A stretch of 64,000 nucleotides of DNA from Bacteroidaceae bacterium (GTDB lineage Bacteria > Bacteroidota > Bacteroidia > Bacteroidales > Bacteroidaceae): assembly GCA_902362375.1 (NCBI GenBank), contig CABIVS010000004.1:487304-551303 (forward strand), written 5' to 3'. The notes beneath the pieces are model-generated. The model ran no database searches. It saw only the letters and a list, made by a program, of their open reading frames with translations, and was not told the DNA's origin. Shown here piece after piece: positions 38,798-47,832 of the stretch (within the stretch, counting starts at the first letter, position 1; each line of letters opens with the position of its first letter). Made by a program: the position numbers and the translations under genes.

Positions 38798-39664
38798 CTA
38801 TTTTATTTTTACACTCTTGGCCTTTGTCTTTCCCTTCCTCACCTTCTTCTTTGGTTCTTTAGGTATGGAGAGTTTCTCTTTTTTCTCCGATGCCTGTATG
38901 CCTTCCGCCAGATTCGGTACGGAAGTCTTCTTTGCTGGGAAACGGCTGATTAAATCCATTGAGAATCCGGTCATCCCAGCACCCAGTTTTACCAGGTCTG
39001 CCGGTTGGAGGTATTTCTCCCCGTTCTTTCTGGCTGCCAGCTCATACATGACCGTTTCACGCCCTTGCAGGATTCCTTCATAATTCTGGTAAGGGAGGTT
39101 CGATTCGGACAGACCGTTCTGACGGAGCATCCCACAAATCTCATCGGGCGGCAATCCCCCAAACTTCCGGTCAAAGGGAGAAGATAGGATATATCTGTAT
39201 GTCGCCAGGAGCTGTTTTTCGTGGCTCATATCGGGGCATCCTTCGTATCCCTGCAGTTGCCTTATCTTTTTTGCAATACTGCCAAGGCTCTTGAAAGTAT
39301 TCCTGTCCCTATCCTGAAGAGGCATCCTGCCAATCCGGATCAGCTCCGTCTGGATGCGGTTCAGGTTGGATACTTCCCATTTATTCAACAGGCTACTGCG
39401 GTTGTTCAGGTACTCATCCCGGAGGATGGCAACCGGATTCCTCGTCTGAAGGAACAATCCGATCCGTTTTCCCCATGAGGGTTCATGAAGGTTGGATGCG
39501 CTCCAGCGGATCGTATTGAAACGATAGGCGTCCATGAATTTCCTGAAAGGATTCCGATTTGTAAACAGGTTCCTGAAAGTCTGCAGGAATGCTTTTCTTC
39601 CGGCATCCCTACGGCTGCGTGGTATCTCGTTTTCAGGAATGAATGTGTTATTTATCAATTCCAT
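38798..39664 (-). CDS. Element protein of unknown function with Lys-rich C-terminal tail
   Basis: A 288-residue protein, no family recognised. The ATG at 39664 (MELINNTFIPENEIPRSRR) is preferred to a GTG two codons upstream that overlaps the previous stop. Residues 1-240 are mixed and basic; the last 35 residues are extremely Lys-rich (KKKVRKGKTKAKSVKIK). It lacks the ETxxGxLxF and DVRGHRTLER modules of the neighbouring paralogues but shares the basic tail. Located 5 bp after the 39670 gene and 26 bp before topB, in the same operon. Confidence 0.6.
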   Translation of the reverse strand: MELINNTFIPENEIPRSRRDAGRKAFLQTFRNLFTNRNPFRKFMDAYRFNTIRWSASNLHEPSWGKRIGLFLQTRNPVAILRDEYLNNRSSLLNKWEVSNLNRIQTELIRIGRMPLQDRDRNTFKSLGSIAKKIRQLQGYEGCPDMSHEKQLLATYRYILSSPFDRKFGGLPPDEICGMLRQNGLSESNLPYQNYEGILQGRETVMYELAARKNGEKYLQPADLVKLGAGMTGFSMDLISRFPAKKTSVPNLAEGIQASEKKEKLSIPKEPKKKVRKGKTKAKSVKIK

Positions 39665-39669
39665 AAGCA

Positions 39670-40875
39670 CTATAACTTTGGCTTCGCCTGCTTTTTGGGA
39701 GAAGCGTTTTTTGTCTTGACTTTTTTCTTTTCATTGTTACGTGGAGATTCGGGGTTGTTATGCAACTTCACGGCTGCTTGGACCTGTATAATATCCTTCA
39801 AGACCCCAACAGACTGGATTGTCCGTTGATAATTCTTCCGGATCCCCTCCCGGCTTAACAGTGTCACGGCCAATGACTTGGCTGCGTTTTGCAGTTCATC
39901 CATCTTCTGTTGGAAAGGATAATCCGGGCACAAATCCTTTTGCCGGATAATATCACGGATACTTTTCTCCACGGGTAAGAAATCCTTTTTATAGGCAAAC
40001 GATTCGTCCGCCGGTAAATGGGCATATCCTCTGTCAGCTATATCCTGAAGAGTCATGATATTCCAGTTTCGGGCGGAGAGTTCCAGTGTGTTAGCCGTAA
40101 TAAACCGGTCGAGGTTTTCCCCTGTAGGATGCATATCGAAAGTAACGGACGGCTTGTAATTCGCTAGAATTCCCATTGCCGCTTGCGGCATGGAGGTTTG
40201 ATTCCCGTTGGAGAGTTCCAGCATCCGGCGTGATACGGTTTCTATCCGGTAGATATTCAACGATTCCACATCCCGTAGAGAGCCTGAGTAGAAATTATCC
40301 GCCGTTGATTGCAGGTAATCCCGGAACTTCCTCGTTCCGGATAATCCGTCATTGAATACCCGGATACCTTGTTCCGTCTCAACGATAGTGTAGAATTGTT
40401 TGGCCTGTTTCCCTGATGCGACCTTTTCCATTGCATCCTCATAAGCAACAAAACGCTTATAGCCCGGTGAGTGGTCCAGTGCCTGGAAATTCTCTGCCGT
40501 CAGTTCCTTTTGGCATGCTCTCAGGTAGGCCACTTTCCGCAGAGGAACAGAATTGTTTTTTGTGATACCTCCGTGAGAAACGATGAAACGAAGGGCTTTT
40601 TCACTGTCTTTTACCGGCAGTTTGCTGGTGAAAGGAATGTCCTTGGCGGGTATTCCCTCAAAATGCAGCAAAAGGTTATCCGGCACCGTTTTCTGATCCA
40701 TGGCTATCCGGGCGACAAGATCCATAAATACCGGAAAAGAGTCTTTATCCGTCGGGACATACGATACGACCATGACAGTCGATACCCGATTATCTGGTAG
40801 CAACTCTATAAACAGGCTTTTCAAATCTTCTTTTTCGGTTAGTCTATCTTTTATTTTTTCCATCCATGCAGGCAT
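39670..40875 (-). CDS. Paralogue-array protein P1 (unknown function)
   Basis: A 401-residue protein. A central module carries the array signature (VETEQGIRVFNDG followed by FRDYLQSTADNFY, about 168-200), then a PT-x-F module (FDMHPTGENLDRFIT). The DVRGHRT motif found in P4-P6 is not conserved here. The N-terminal part resembles that of P2 (HGGITKNNSVPLRKVAYL compared with ENGGSMQNNVPLRGLEYL). The tail is Lys-rich and ends KPKL. No transmembrane segment, signal peptide or catalytic motif is seen. It is 11 bp after P2. Confidence 0.65.
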   Translation of the reverse strand: MPAWMEKIKDRLTEKEDLKSLFIELLPDNRVSTVMVVSYVPTDKDSFPVFMDLVARIAMDQKTVPDNLLLHFEGIPAKDIPFTSKLPVKDSEKALRFIVSHGGITKNNSVPLRKVAYLRACQKELTAENFQALDHSPGYKRFVAYEDAMEKVASGKQAKQFYTIVETEQGIRVFNDGLSGTRKFRDYLQSTADNFYSGSLRDVESLNIYRIETVSRRMLELSNGNQTSMPQAAMGILANYKPSVTFDMHPTGENLDRFITANTLELSARNWNIMTLQDIADRGYAHLPADESFAYKKDFLPVEKSIRDIIRQKDLCPDYPFQQKMDELQNAAKSLAVTLLSREGIRKNYQRTIQSVGVLKDIIQVQAAVKLHNNPESPRNNEKKKVKTKNASPKKQAKPKL

Positions 40876-40886
40876 GACAATCAGTT

Positions 40887-42653
40887 TTAGATACGGGGAT
40901 TATGTGACTTGTTACGGCGGGGAACAGCCTTTTTCTTTTCCGATGCCGCCGATCCGGTCAGCTGCAATGGCGGACAGGTCAGTTTATATGCCAGACCAAG
41001 TATCCTGTCGGCAAGTTGCTGCTGTCTGTTTTGGATATTATAGAATGCTTTTTCACTATATCCTTTTTGGGATTGCAGTTCGGACATTTCCTGATCCAGC
41101 GGTTTGAAATCACCTTTGTAGGCGAATTCTCTATAACTCTCATTGGAATTGAAATCTGCCGGCAGACCGTATTCCCGTATGAAGAGCAGATTGAATATCT
41201 CTGCATTCTTCGACGTTATCGATAAATGGTAATCTTCCGTGAACTGTTTGAAGGCATGATAAGTCGGTTCTATGGGATAGCCGCCTTTTTTCAGCAGTTC
41301 GGATTGCTCTATGGGATACAATGGCATTTTCGCCAATTCCCCATAGAAAGGATTGGATTGGAAAAAGCTCAGATGCTTCTGCATATAATGTTCCGTGCTA
41401 TGGTTCGGATTGGAAATGTAGAATTCCCTGATCCGTTCCAGAGCCTGTACTTCCGGAGTGAAGAACCGGTCAGCCAGATATTGCAAATAGCATTGTTTGT
41501 AGACAGCTCCTTCATCCGTGGCAGGCAGGTAAACGGCACCTTTGGGAGTCTGTATGGAGATGACGGGCTCTATCTCTCTATTCTGCCGGTTATCCGGTGA
41601 AATTCCATAATCACGTTTTAAAATGTAGGCTGCCTGATCACGGATCAATACTTTTACCTTCTCCTGTTCACCCTTGTTTTCTGCCGGAATATTCTGTAAC
41701 GCATTAAACTGTGAGTTAAAAGAGTTCTTATGCATGAACGGAATTTGTCCGGTTATATAATCTATTCCATAAATTCCGGCTGTTTCTTGTAAAGACAGCA
41801 GCCGGAGTATCTGGGCATTTGCGATACTTGTAACTGTTCCATAGGAGGACGCGAATTTGTCATAAGCGTCAAACGTCGGTTCTATGCGATGGCTCCTGTC
41901 CAGTCGTGCATTTCTCAGGATAGCCGCATCCAGATATTGCGCTTTATCCGGTATAAAATCGTTTGTATATAATGAGAAGGGATTGGTGGATGTCTGAAAC
42001 GCCTTTATAGCCTCTACATTCGGATTAGCCAGTTTGTACAGGTTGACAAACTCCGGTTTATCTTCGTCCGTAATAAAAAAATGGTCGGCCAGATGTTGCA
42101 TATAGGAATGGTAGCACATCTTTCCGTAACCGGAATATTCAAACAAAAGCACTCCTTTTGCGGTTTCTACAGCGGTCAGGGTTTCCGACGGATCATCATG
42201 GAGGGTATTCTGTGCCAATGCGAAACGTTTGGCTTCCGGCTGTACAAGCAGGTAGTCCGCAAGCCCGCTGGATACCAGCATGGGCAGGCTTTTTTCTGCA
42301 TCGCGTGAATAAAGGTATTCCAATCCTCTGAGTGGGACATTGTTTTGCATGCTTCCTCCGTTCTCACTGATAAATTTAGGTACCAGGCTGTTATCCTTGT
42401 CAAAGGGACGGATATCCGGGCAGGTTACTCCTGAGGGAAACTGGTAACGACACAAATCAAGATCAGGCAGGTGGCTTTGAACGAGGGATAGTTTGTACAT
42501 TTCCCTTTGCCGCCGTAAATATTCGGTAAATCTTTGATTTGCCATCGATACTTCTTTCTCCGGTATCAGGTGTATTTCCAGTTGCCGGGGTTTTCCTTTG
42601 GAGTCCTGAGCAACAAAAAAATGAAGGATGAGTTCGGGATTTTTCTGTTTCAT
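40887..42653 (-). CDS. Paralogue-array protein P2 with internally duplicated module
   Basis: A 588-residue protein, the longest of the array because the central module occurs twice: AVETAKGVLLFEYSG with YMQHLADHFF (about 165-200), and SIQTPKGAVYLPATD with YLQYLADRFF (about 375-410). Each is followed by a PT-x-F segment (RIEPTFDAYDKF, PIEPTYHAFKQF). The C-terminal tail is basic (KKKAVPRRNKSHNPRI). The function is unknown. It starts at 42653, 22 bp after the stop of P3. Confidence 0.65.
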   Translation of the reverse strand: MKQKNPELILHFFVAQDSKGKPRQLEIHLIPEKEVSMANQRFTEYLRRQREMYKLSLVQSHLPDLDLCRYQFPSGVTCPDIRPFDKDNSLVPKFISENGGSMQNNVPLRGLEYLYSRDAEKSLPMLVSSGLADYLLVQPEAKRFALAQNTLHDDPSETLTAVETAKGVLLFEYSGYGKMCYHSYMQHLADHFFITDEDKPEFVNLYKLANPNVEAIKAFQTSTNPFSLYTNDFIPDKAQYLDAAILRNARLDRSHRIEPTFDAYDKFASSYGTVTSIANAQILRLLSLQETAGIYGIDYITGQIPFMHKNSFNSQFNALQNIPAENKGEQEKVKVLIRDQAAYILKRDYGISPDNRQNREIEPVISIQTPKGAVYLPATDEGAVYKQCYLQYLADRFFTPEVQALERIREFYISNPNHSTEHYMQKHLSFFQSNPFYGELAKMPLYPIEQSELLKKGGYPIEPTYHAFKQFTEDYHLSITSKNAEIFNLLFIREYGLPADFNSNESYREFAYKGDFKPLDQEMSELQSQKGYSEKAFYNIQNRQQQLADRILGLAYKLTCPPLQLTGSAASEKKKAVPRRNKSHNPRI

Positions 42654-42674
42654 GTTTTTTCTTTTTATTAATGA

Positions 42675-43769
42675 TTATAATTTGATTAATCCGGATTTCT
42701 TTCTTGCTTCTTTTTTCGCCTCCTTCTTTTCCGGTTTGGAAGGTTCGTATCCCCGGACATTGTATTCTGTTTGCAGGATTCTTCCGGCCACATCCTTTGC
42801 TGTTTTTTGGAGGGCTTCGGAAAGTGGCGAATGCTCTGATTTTTTCAAATAGGAGTGCGTCAGTTTCTCCAGTATCTTCTCAAAGCTGTTTTCATGGATA
42901 AACCCGTAGCCGGGTTTGGAGATGTCAATGCCATTCTTGTAGATTTCATCCAGACGGGCAATATCTGTCATGAGTTCGCTTCTATCCAGATTGAACCTGC
43001 TTAAGAAATTATCATAATCGCTTTTGTCGGGTTTCATGGAACACCGGACGGATGGAGAATGGTCTTTCATGAGATCCTTTGGATAATAGACAGCTTCCGA
43101 GGGGATGAAACAGTGTGGCATCTCCGGTGTGAACATGGCGGCGCATTGTCTGGAATCTTCCACTATGATATTGTTGGCGGTGCTGAAATAATAGATCTCA
43201 AGGGAGTCAACGCCTCTCAATGCTGATGAGAAATAATTGTCTGCCAGATATTGCAGATACCGTTCCATGCAGTGGATTCCCCTTCCGGTATCATCGAATA
43301 AAAGCACACCGTTCCCGCTTTGTATGGCGGTAACGGTTCTCTCCCGGGTATTGTCCATCTTTTCCGAATGATAGTGTATGTATGCCTCCAGTACTTTTGC
43401 CGTGTCGGCACTGTCATTTATCCTTTCCAGCAGAGCAACCGTATCAAACATGTGTATGGGTAATCCCCTTGCAGAGATTTCATGGGCGAAAACAAGACTT
43501 CTGAGCGAAATGGAAGGGAGTTCCTCCAATTCCCCGTTATACATGACTTCATGTATGACGGAAAGAGTATCCATATCGATGTCTTTGTCTATTTGGAGGC
43601 AATAGATGGTTTCTTCCGGGATATAGGTCCCGCCCAGTGCGAGTTCCGCCTGCTCCCTCAGGTAATTGCCGCACAGCATATCCTGGTTCTCTCCGGATAT
43701 ATGGCTGTAATCAACCACTTTACCCAGCCCGTCGTTTACATTAAAAAGAATGGTATCGTTTGTATTCAT
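42675..43769 (-). CDS. Paralogue-array protein P3 (unknown function)
   Basis: A 364-residue protein. The central module is AIQSGNGVLLFDDTG with YLQYLADNYFSS (about 150-185), then MKPDKSDYDNFLSRF, then AGRILQTEYNVRGYEP, a weaker form of the DVRGHRT motif, and a basic tail ending GLIKL. The N terminus (NTNDTILFNVNDGLGKVVDY) is specific to this member. The short gene at 43796 lies directly upstream, with 26 bp between them. The function is unknown. Confidence 0.65.
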   Translation of the reverse strand: MNTNDTILFNVNDGLGKVVDYSHISGENQDMLCGNYLREQAELALGGTYIPEETIYCLQIDKDIDMDTLSVIHEVMYNGELEELPSISLRSLVFAHEISARGLPIHMFDTVALLERINDSADTAKVLEAYIHYHSEKMDNTRERTVTAIQSGNGVLLFDDTGRGIHCMERYLQYLADNYFSSALRGVDSLEIYYFSTANNIIVEDSRQCAAMFTPEMPHCFIPSEAVYYPKDLMKDHSPSVRCSMKPDKSDYDNFLSRFNLDRSELMTDIARLDEIYKNGIDISKPGYGFIHENSFEKILEKLTHSYLKKSEHSPLSEALQKTAKDVAGRILQTEYNVRGYEPSKPEKKEAKKEARKKSGLIKL

Positions 43770-43795
43770 ATTCTTCTGATTTATAAAGTGAATGA

Positions 43796-44104
43796 TTAAG
43801 AGAGTTTACGCCCTTTCGACGGGCCGGTAGCTTTTTCATTTTTTATCTTATGCTCCACCTCCTGCTTTTCCTCCAAGTCTATGGCTCATGGAAAACAGAC
43901 CATGATCTTGTCCGGGCAGCAAAGGGAGATTCTTTTTTGCTTCATGGATTCGTCATCCAGCCGGATGCGGACAAAGTAGCCCATTTCTCCTTTTCCGGTT
44001 TCCTTGATGGCGATGACTTTCCCTTTATAGGGAACGGGGGCCTGTTCTTCCGGATCGTTCTCTACAATCCGTGCCCCGATACAAATCTGACTTTTAGGTA
44101 TCAT
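43796..44104 (-). CDS. Small element protein, interrupted by one in-frame TGA
   Basis: A 102-residue frame if codon 73 (TGA at 43888-43886) is read through: DKIMVCFP-stop-AIDLEEKQEVEHK. It then runs to a TAA at 43796 with the Lys-rich, LS-ending tail typical of its neighbours (GPSKGRKLS). The first 72 codons (IPKSQICIGARIVENDPEEQ) look like a small beta-rich domain of unknown family. Trp at codon 73 is inferred, not known from a family motif. It lies between P4 and P3 with short gaps on both sides, so its transcription is part of the operon. Confidence 0.5.
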
Positions 44105-44115
44105 ATTTCCTGTTA

Positions 44116-45579
44116 TTATTTTAAACGGTTCGTATGTCGTTTTTGGTTCTCCGGCTTTTTGACGACCCTCGGCTTTTTATTTATATCCGTGGGTAGCGGA
44201 TGGAGAAGTCCCTCTTTCAAGGTATAGGTCTTGACGGGAAAAGGCTCGGATGAGTTCTTCATCCGGTTCTGACCGAAGTCCGCCATGCAGTATTGCAGGT
44301 GTCTGACCGCTTCCCGGTTGTTCTCCGGGATATAAAGCGCATAACCGGAAGACAATACTGATTTCTGCACGTCATTCAGCCGCCGGTTCCCCACGGTAAA
44401 TTCCACCATCGGATCATCCAGCATGTTCTTGAGGGAACGGTGCCCCCTCACATCGAAATCCCTTTTCAGAATGCTGTCGGCGGCCTCCCGGATTTCCATG
44501 GAGGCTTGTTTGAATTCCTTCCTATCGAAATCAGCCGCTGATCGTACCTGCGTTATCCTTTCGAGTTTCCGGGCAACTGGCAGTAGCTCCTTAAAGTAGG
44601 TGAACGGCTGCTCATGAATATTCATATAACCGTTCTTCATCACGGTCAGCAGCCGGTAAATGTCCCGGTTGGAAGGGATGATTTGCGCGCGTACCTCCGG
44701 ATCGAAATGGAATTTGTCAGCCAGTTCCATAAATCCGTCAGCCGTCGTTTCCATCGGGCTGTAAAATAGAGGAGTCAGCCCATTAATAAACTTGTCCGGC
44801 AATTTGGATTGGGGCACGTAGTTCTCACGCTGGAATTCAAAGGAGTTGTTCAGCTGCCGGGCATGGTCGATCCGGTAGGATGCGTCAATATGGGCTGCCA
44901 GCTCTTCCGTTACATACGGATATTCATAGACTCCCAGATGGCCGATGTCGTAATGCGGATCGAAATAATGGTCGATGATATGCTGCAAACATTCCCTGAA
45001 TCCTTCTTTTCCGATTTCATTACCGGAGAATATCAGATACCCGAAGTCATTCTCCACCACTTTCAGCGGTGTCCGGAAATTTGCCTCTCCCCGGTAGATT
45101 TTCTGCCTTTCATCCTGAGATCTGCGGAAACTCATATAATCGGCTTCCTGCACAAAATACTTTTTCAGGATGCTGCAATCGGTATCTCCTTTATATCTGG
45201 AGCAGTAGACGGCGTCCGGCAGTGAGATCTGACGGGAAGGGGACTGGAAGCTCCGCTGCAAGTAAGGCAACAGCTCCTGCCGGATATACTTGTCCAAAGG
45301 CATGTGTGTATCCGGTGACGGCACATCCCTCATCCAATTCAGGTCATACCGTACCATCTCCACATCCGGCACATACGTACAGCTTTTGACTTCGTTGACA
45401 TTGTCCGACAGGAACTTATGAAAGGCGGCATCCGTTATCTCCCTTTGGTTTCCTTCGACGAACCTGAGTGAGTTGCCCGGTAACGGTGTATAATGGTGAT
45501 ACCGGTCTATCGCAATGAATATACTGCCCGGTCTTTCGGGGTCGAAAAATGAATTTTCCATTTGGTCTCTCTTGTCCAT
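44116..45579 (-). CDS. Paralogue-array protein P4 (unknown function)
   Basis: A 487-residue protein. Central module VVENDFGYLIFSGNE with CLQHIIDHYFDPH (about 178-215), then METTADGFMELADKF, then SILKRDFDVRGHRSLKNML (about 375-395), with a C-terminal extension and basic tail (KRHTNRLK). The N terminus (PGSIFIAIDRYHHYTPLPGN) is distinct. It lies 4 bp after P5's stop. No enzymatic motif is evident. All of 44116-45579 is open without TGA. Confidence 0.65.
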   Translation of the reverse strand: MDKRDQMENSFFDPERPGSIFIAIDRYHHYTPLPGNSLRFVEGNQREITDAAFHKFLSDNVNEVKSCTYVPDVEMVRYDLNWMRDVPSPDTHMPLDKYIRQELLPYLQRSFQSPSRQISLPDAVYCSRYKGDTDCSILKKYFVQEADYMSFRRSQDERQKIYRGEANFRTPLKVVENDFGYLIFSGNEIGKEGFRECLQHIIDHYFDPHYDIGHLGVYEYPYVTEELAAHIDASYRIDHARQLNNSFEFQRENYVPQSKLPDKFINGLTPLFYSPMETTADGFMELADKFHFDPEVRAQIIPSNRDIYRLLTVMKNGYMNIHEQPFTYFKELLPVARKLERITQVRSAADFDRKEFKQASMEIREAADSILKRDFDVRGHRSLKNMLDDPMVEFTVGNRRLNDVQKSVLSSGYALYIPENNREAVRHLQYCMADFGQNRMKNSSEPFPVKTYTLKEGLLHPLPTDINKKPRVVKKPENQKRHTNRLK

Positions 45580-45583
45580 GTTT

Positions 45584-46399
45584 CTACAGTTTAGGGTGGG
45601 TGTGTTTTTTCTTTTTCACGTCCCGCTTTTTATCCAAAGCCTTTTCGATAACCGCTTTCAACTTGAATACCTGCTTGTTTGCAGGCGGTTCTTTAGAGAA
45701 TACGATCCGGGAGAAATCCCCGTTCACCCATGCATAGGAATGGGACGGGTTGTCCCTTGCCTCTGCGGGCAGAAAGAGCACATGTCCCGCCTGCAATACC
45801 TGCCGGTGAGGGGTAAAGAGGCGAACACCGTCTACCATGACACTGTCCATCGGGTCACTGAGAATCCTTTCGACCGTCCGGTGTCCGCGTACGTCGTAGA
45901 ACCGCTTGAGGAGTTTATCCAGCTCGTCCTTATCACGGCTGTTTTCCTCTATCTGTTCACGTATTTCCGGTGTCGCGGGTCGACGGGAGAGTTCGGTAAC
46001 TGTGCGTTCCTTGTCCGCCATCGCATCCAACGCATCAATAATATTACAGTTGCGGTGGCTGATGTCACAGTGCGCATTGTGGCAGAAACTGCGGAAATCT
46101 TCCGGGGTAGGCTTCATCTCATTACGGTATGCCAGCTCCATCTTTGGGAGTCTGTCCATCTTCAGGTAAGGATATTCAGTGAACAGGTTCCCGCCCGGAT
46201 TGACAGACGGCCCCTGTCGGAGGATGCTTTCTGCCCTGTAAACATGGACGGGACCGAGGTTGAAATGGGGATCAAAGTAATGGTCCGCCACAAGCTGCAG
46301 GAATTTCCGCATGTTTGCCTGCCCTTCCGCCGTATGGGTGAAGAACAAAAAGCCGTCAGCGGTTTCTATAGCTGTATAGGATTGTTCGGGTTGCTTCAT
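45584..46399 (-). CDS. Paralogue-array protein P5 (unknown function)
   Basis: A 271-residue protein, the shortest full member: it starts almost directly with the central module (YTAIETADGFLFFTHT, FLQLVADHYFDPH, residues 8-45), then MKPTPEDFRSF (about 91-101), then LLKRFYDVRGHRTVERILSDP (about 157-175), a C-terminal beta-like domain and the tail KKKKHTHPKL. It is a useful minimal version for defining the domain. It lies 4 bp after P6's stop. Confidence 0.65.
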   Translation of the reverse strand: MKQPEQSYTAIETADGFLFFTHTAEGQANMRKFLQLVADHYFDPHFNLGPVHVYRAESILRQGPSVNPGGNLFTEYPYLKMDRLPKMELAYRNEMKPTPEDFRSFCHNAHCDISHRNCNIIDALDAMADKERTVTELSRRPATPEIREQIEENSRDKDELDKLLKRFYDVRGHRTVERILSDPMDSVMVDGVRLFTPHRQVLQAGHVLFLPAEARDNPSHSYAWVNGDFSRIVFSKEPPANKQVFKLKAVIEKALDKKRDVKKKKHTHPKL

Positions 46400-46403
46400 A
46401 ATT

Positions 46404-47828
46404 TTATAATTTAGGGGAATTGTTCTTTTTCGTTTTTGTTTCTTTTTTCAAAGCGGCGGTATATGGGATGATTCTGCCGTTTTTCTCCTGATACACAGCT
46501 TTGCCTGCCGGAGGTTTGGAGTATGCCATTACCCGGTTACATTTCTTGTCGGCATGGAGAAAGTGCAAACCGGGCATTGATTCGGATATTTTGGAAGAGT
46601 AGATCCATTTGCCTTCCAGCAGGGCTTGTCTCATGGCCTGGACGGCATCGGTTCCACCAATGAGAAACGGGACGCTTTTCTCATTCAATGCCCTTTCCAA
46701 TGTACGGTGTCCCCTTACATCGAATTCCGTTTGGAGGATATTCTCCGCTTTCTGGCGCATTTCATCCAGTACATCAGCCAAATTCAGACCGGAGGATTGT
46801 CCGTTGATGCAGTTGTCTATCCGGGTGACATATTCTTGAAATACATTCCGATATCCGAAAGCCGGATCAGCCACAAGGTCACGCTTGAATCCGTTTTCTA
46901 TCAGATACAACAGTTTGCTGATATCCGCATTGTTACGGCTTGCAGGGCATCCTGAAAATTCTGTCAGGCGAAGGAATTCAGAAGCGGTCGGCTCCATATT
47001 CGTTTCAAATGTCTGCCTCCACCAGTTCCGGTCACGGAAAGCATCTTTTGAGAAGATGGTTTCATCAAAGTCATATTCCCCTTTCCCGTTTTGAGGGTTC
47101 TTCCGGTAACAGGCATCCACCAAGGGACAGATATCGTCGGACAGCCTGTTGACCTGGTATTGCCTGACGGGACCGGGTTCACTATGGACCCGGAAATAGT
47201 TGCCGGATAGTTGCTGATAAAAATTTTTTAATCCATCCCGTCCAGTTTGGGTATCACTGAAGAACAGGATTCCTTTGGAAGTCTCCACCGCATGCAAGGG
47301 TAATTTATAAACCGGGTTATAGTCATATCGGACAGCCAGTTCGTCCTGTTTCCTGTGAAAATGGAGCAGTCCGTCCAATTGCTCTGCCGTCAACTTGGGT
47401 AGCTCGCCGGATTCCATGAGGATGTCGCTGCGTGACTGTGCAAACAGTACATTCCTCAGATTGGTGCTTATCAGGGGAACCAGTCCCTTCTCCCGGACAT
47501 AGGGCAGAAAGAACCGGTTGATATATTCTTTCTTGGCAATATCCCCTGTAAGGACAGGCACATCCGTCATTTTGGAAAATGAATAGATTTCCAGCCAAGT
47601 ATCCGGTACGAAAGCGGCATGTTTGGCTTTTATCATTTCCCGGCTGAACAGGGCCATGAACGTATAGACAGGGTCTTGCCTGTCAGGATCGGCAGGATAG
47701 AGCATATAGGAGGATTCCGCATGGGGTTTCTCCTTGCCGGTTTCATAACCGACAAGGAGACAGCCTTCTCCCTCTTTCCTGAAAAGTTCCTCCAATAACT
47801 TGGGGTCATCAGAAATATAGGCCGCCAT
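46404..47828 (-). CDS. Paralogue-array protein P6 (unknown function)
   Basis: A 474-residue protein. Central module AVETSKGILFFSDTQ with FYQQLSGNYF (about 188-218), then MEPTASEFLRLTEF, then NILQTEFDVRGHRTLERALNE (about 362-382), a C-terminal domain closely like that of P5 (IYSSKISESMPGLHFLHAD) and tail TKKNNSPKL. The N-terminal about 180 residues are specific. It lies 4 bp after the DUF3945-type gene. Probably cytoplasmic. The function is unknown. Confidence 0.65.
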   Translation of the reverse strand: MAAYISDDPKLLEELFRKEGEGCLLVGYETGKEKPHAESSYMLYPADPDRQDPVYTFMALFSREMIKAKHAAFVPDTWLEIYSFSKMTDVPVLTGDIAKKEYINRFFLPYVREKGLVPLISTNLRNVLFAQSRSDILMESGELPKLTAEQLDGLLHFHRKQDELAVRYDYNPVYKLPLHAVETSKGILFFSDTQTGRDGLKNFYQQLSGNYFRVHSEPGPVRQYQVNRLSDDICPLVDACYRKNPQNGKGEYDFDETIFSKDAFRDRNWWRQTFETNMEPTASEFLRLTEFSGCPASRNNADISKLLYLIENGFKRDLVADPAFGYRNVFQEYVTRIDNCINGQSSGLNLADVLDEMRQKAENILQTEFDVRGHRTLERALNEKSVPFLIGGTDAVQAMRQALLEGKWIYSSKISESMPGLHFLHADKKCNRVMAYSKPPAGKAVYQEKNGRIIPYTAALKKETKTKKNNSPKL

Positions 47829-47832
47829 ATTA

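Noticed and set aside
44809..46414. Plus-strand frames of 138 and 299 codons opposite P4 and P5
   Set aside because: High-G+C antisense frames without ribosome site or recognisable domain, opposite genes with clear paralogues.
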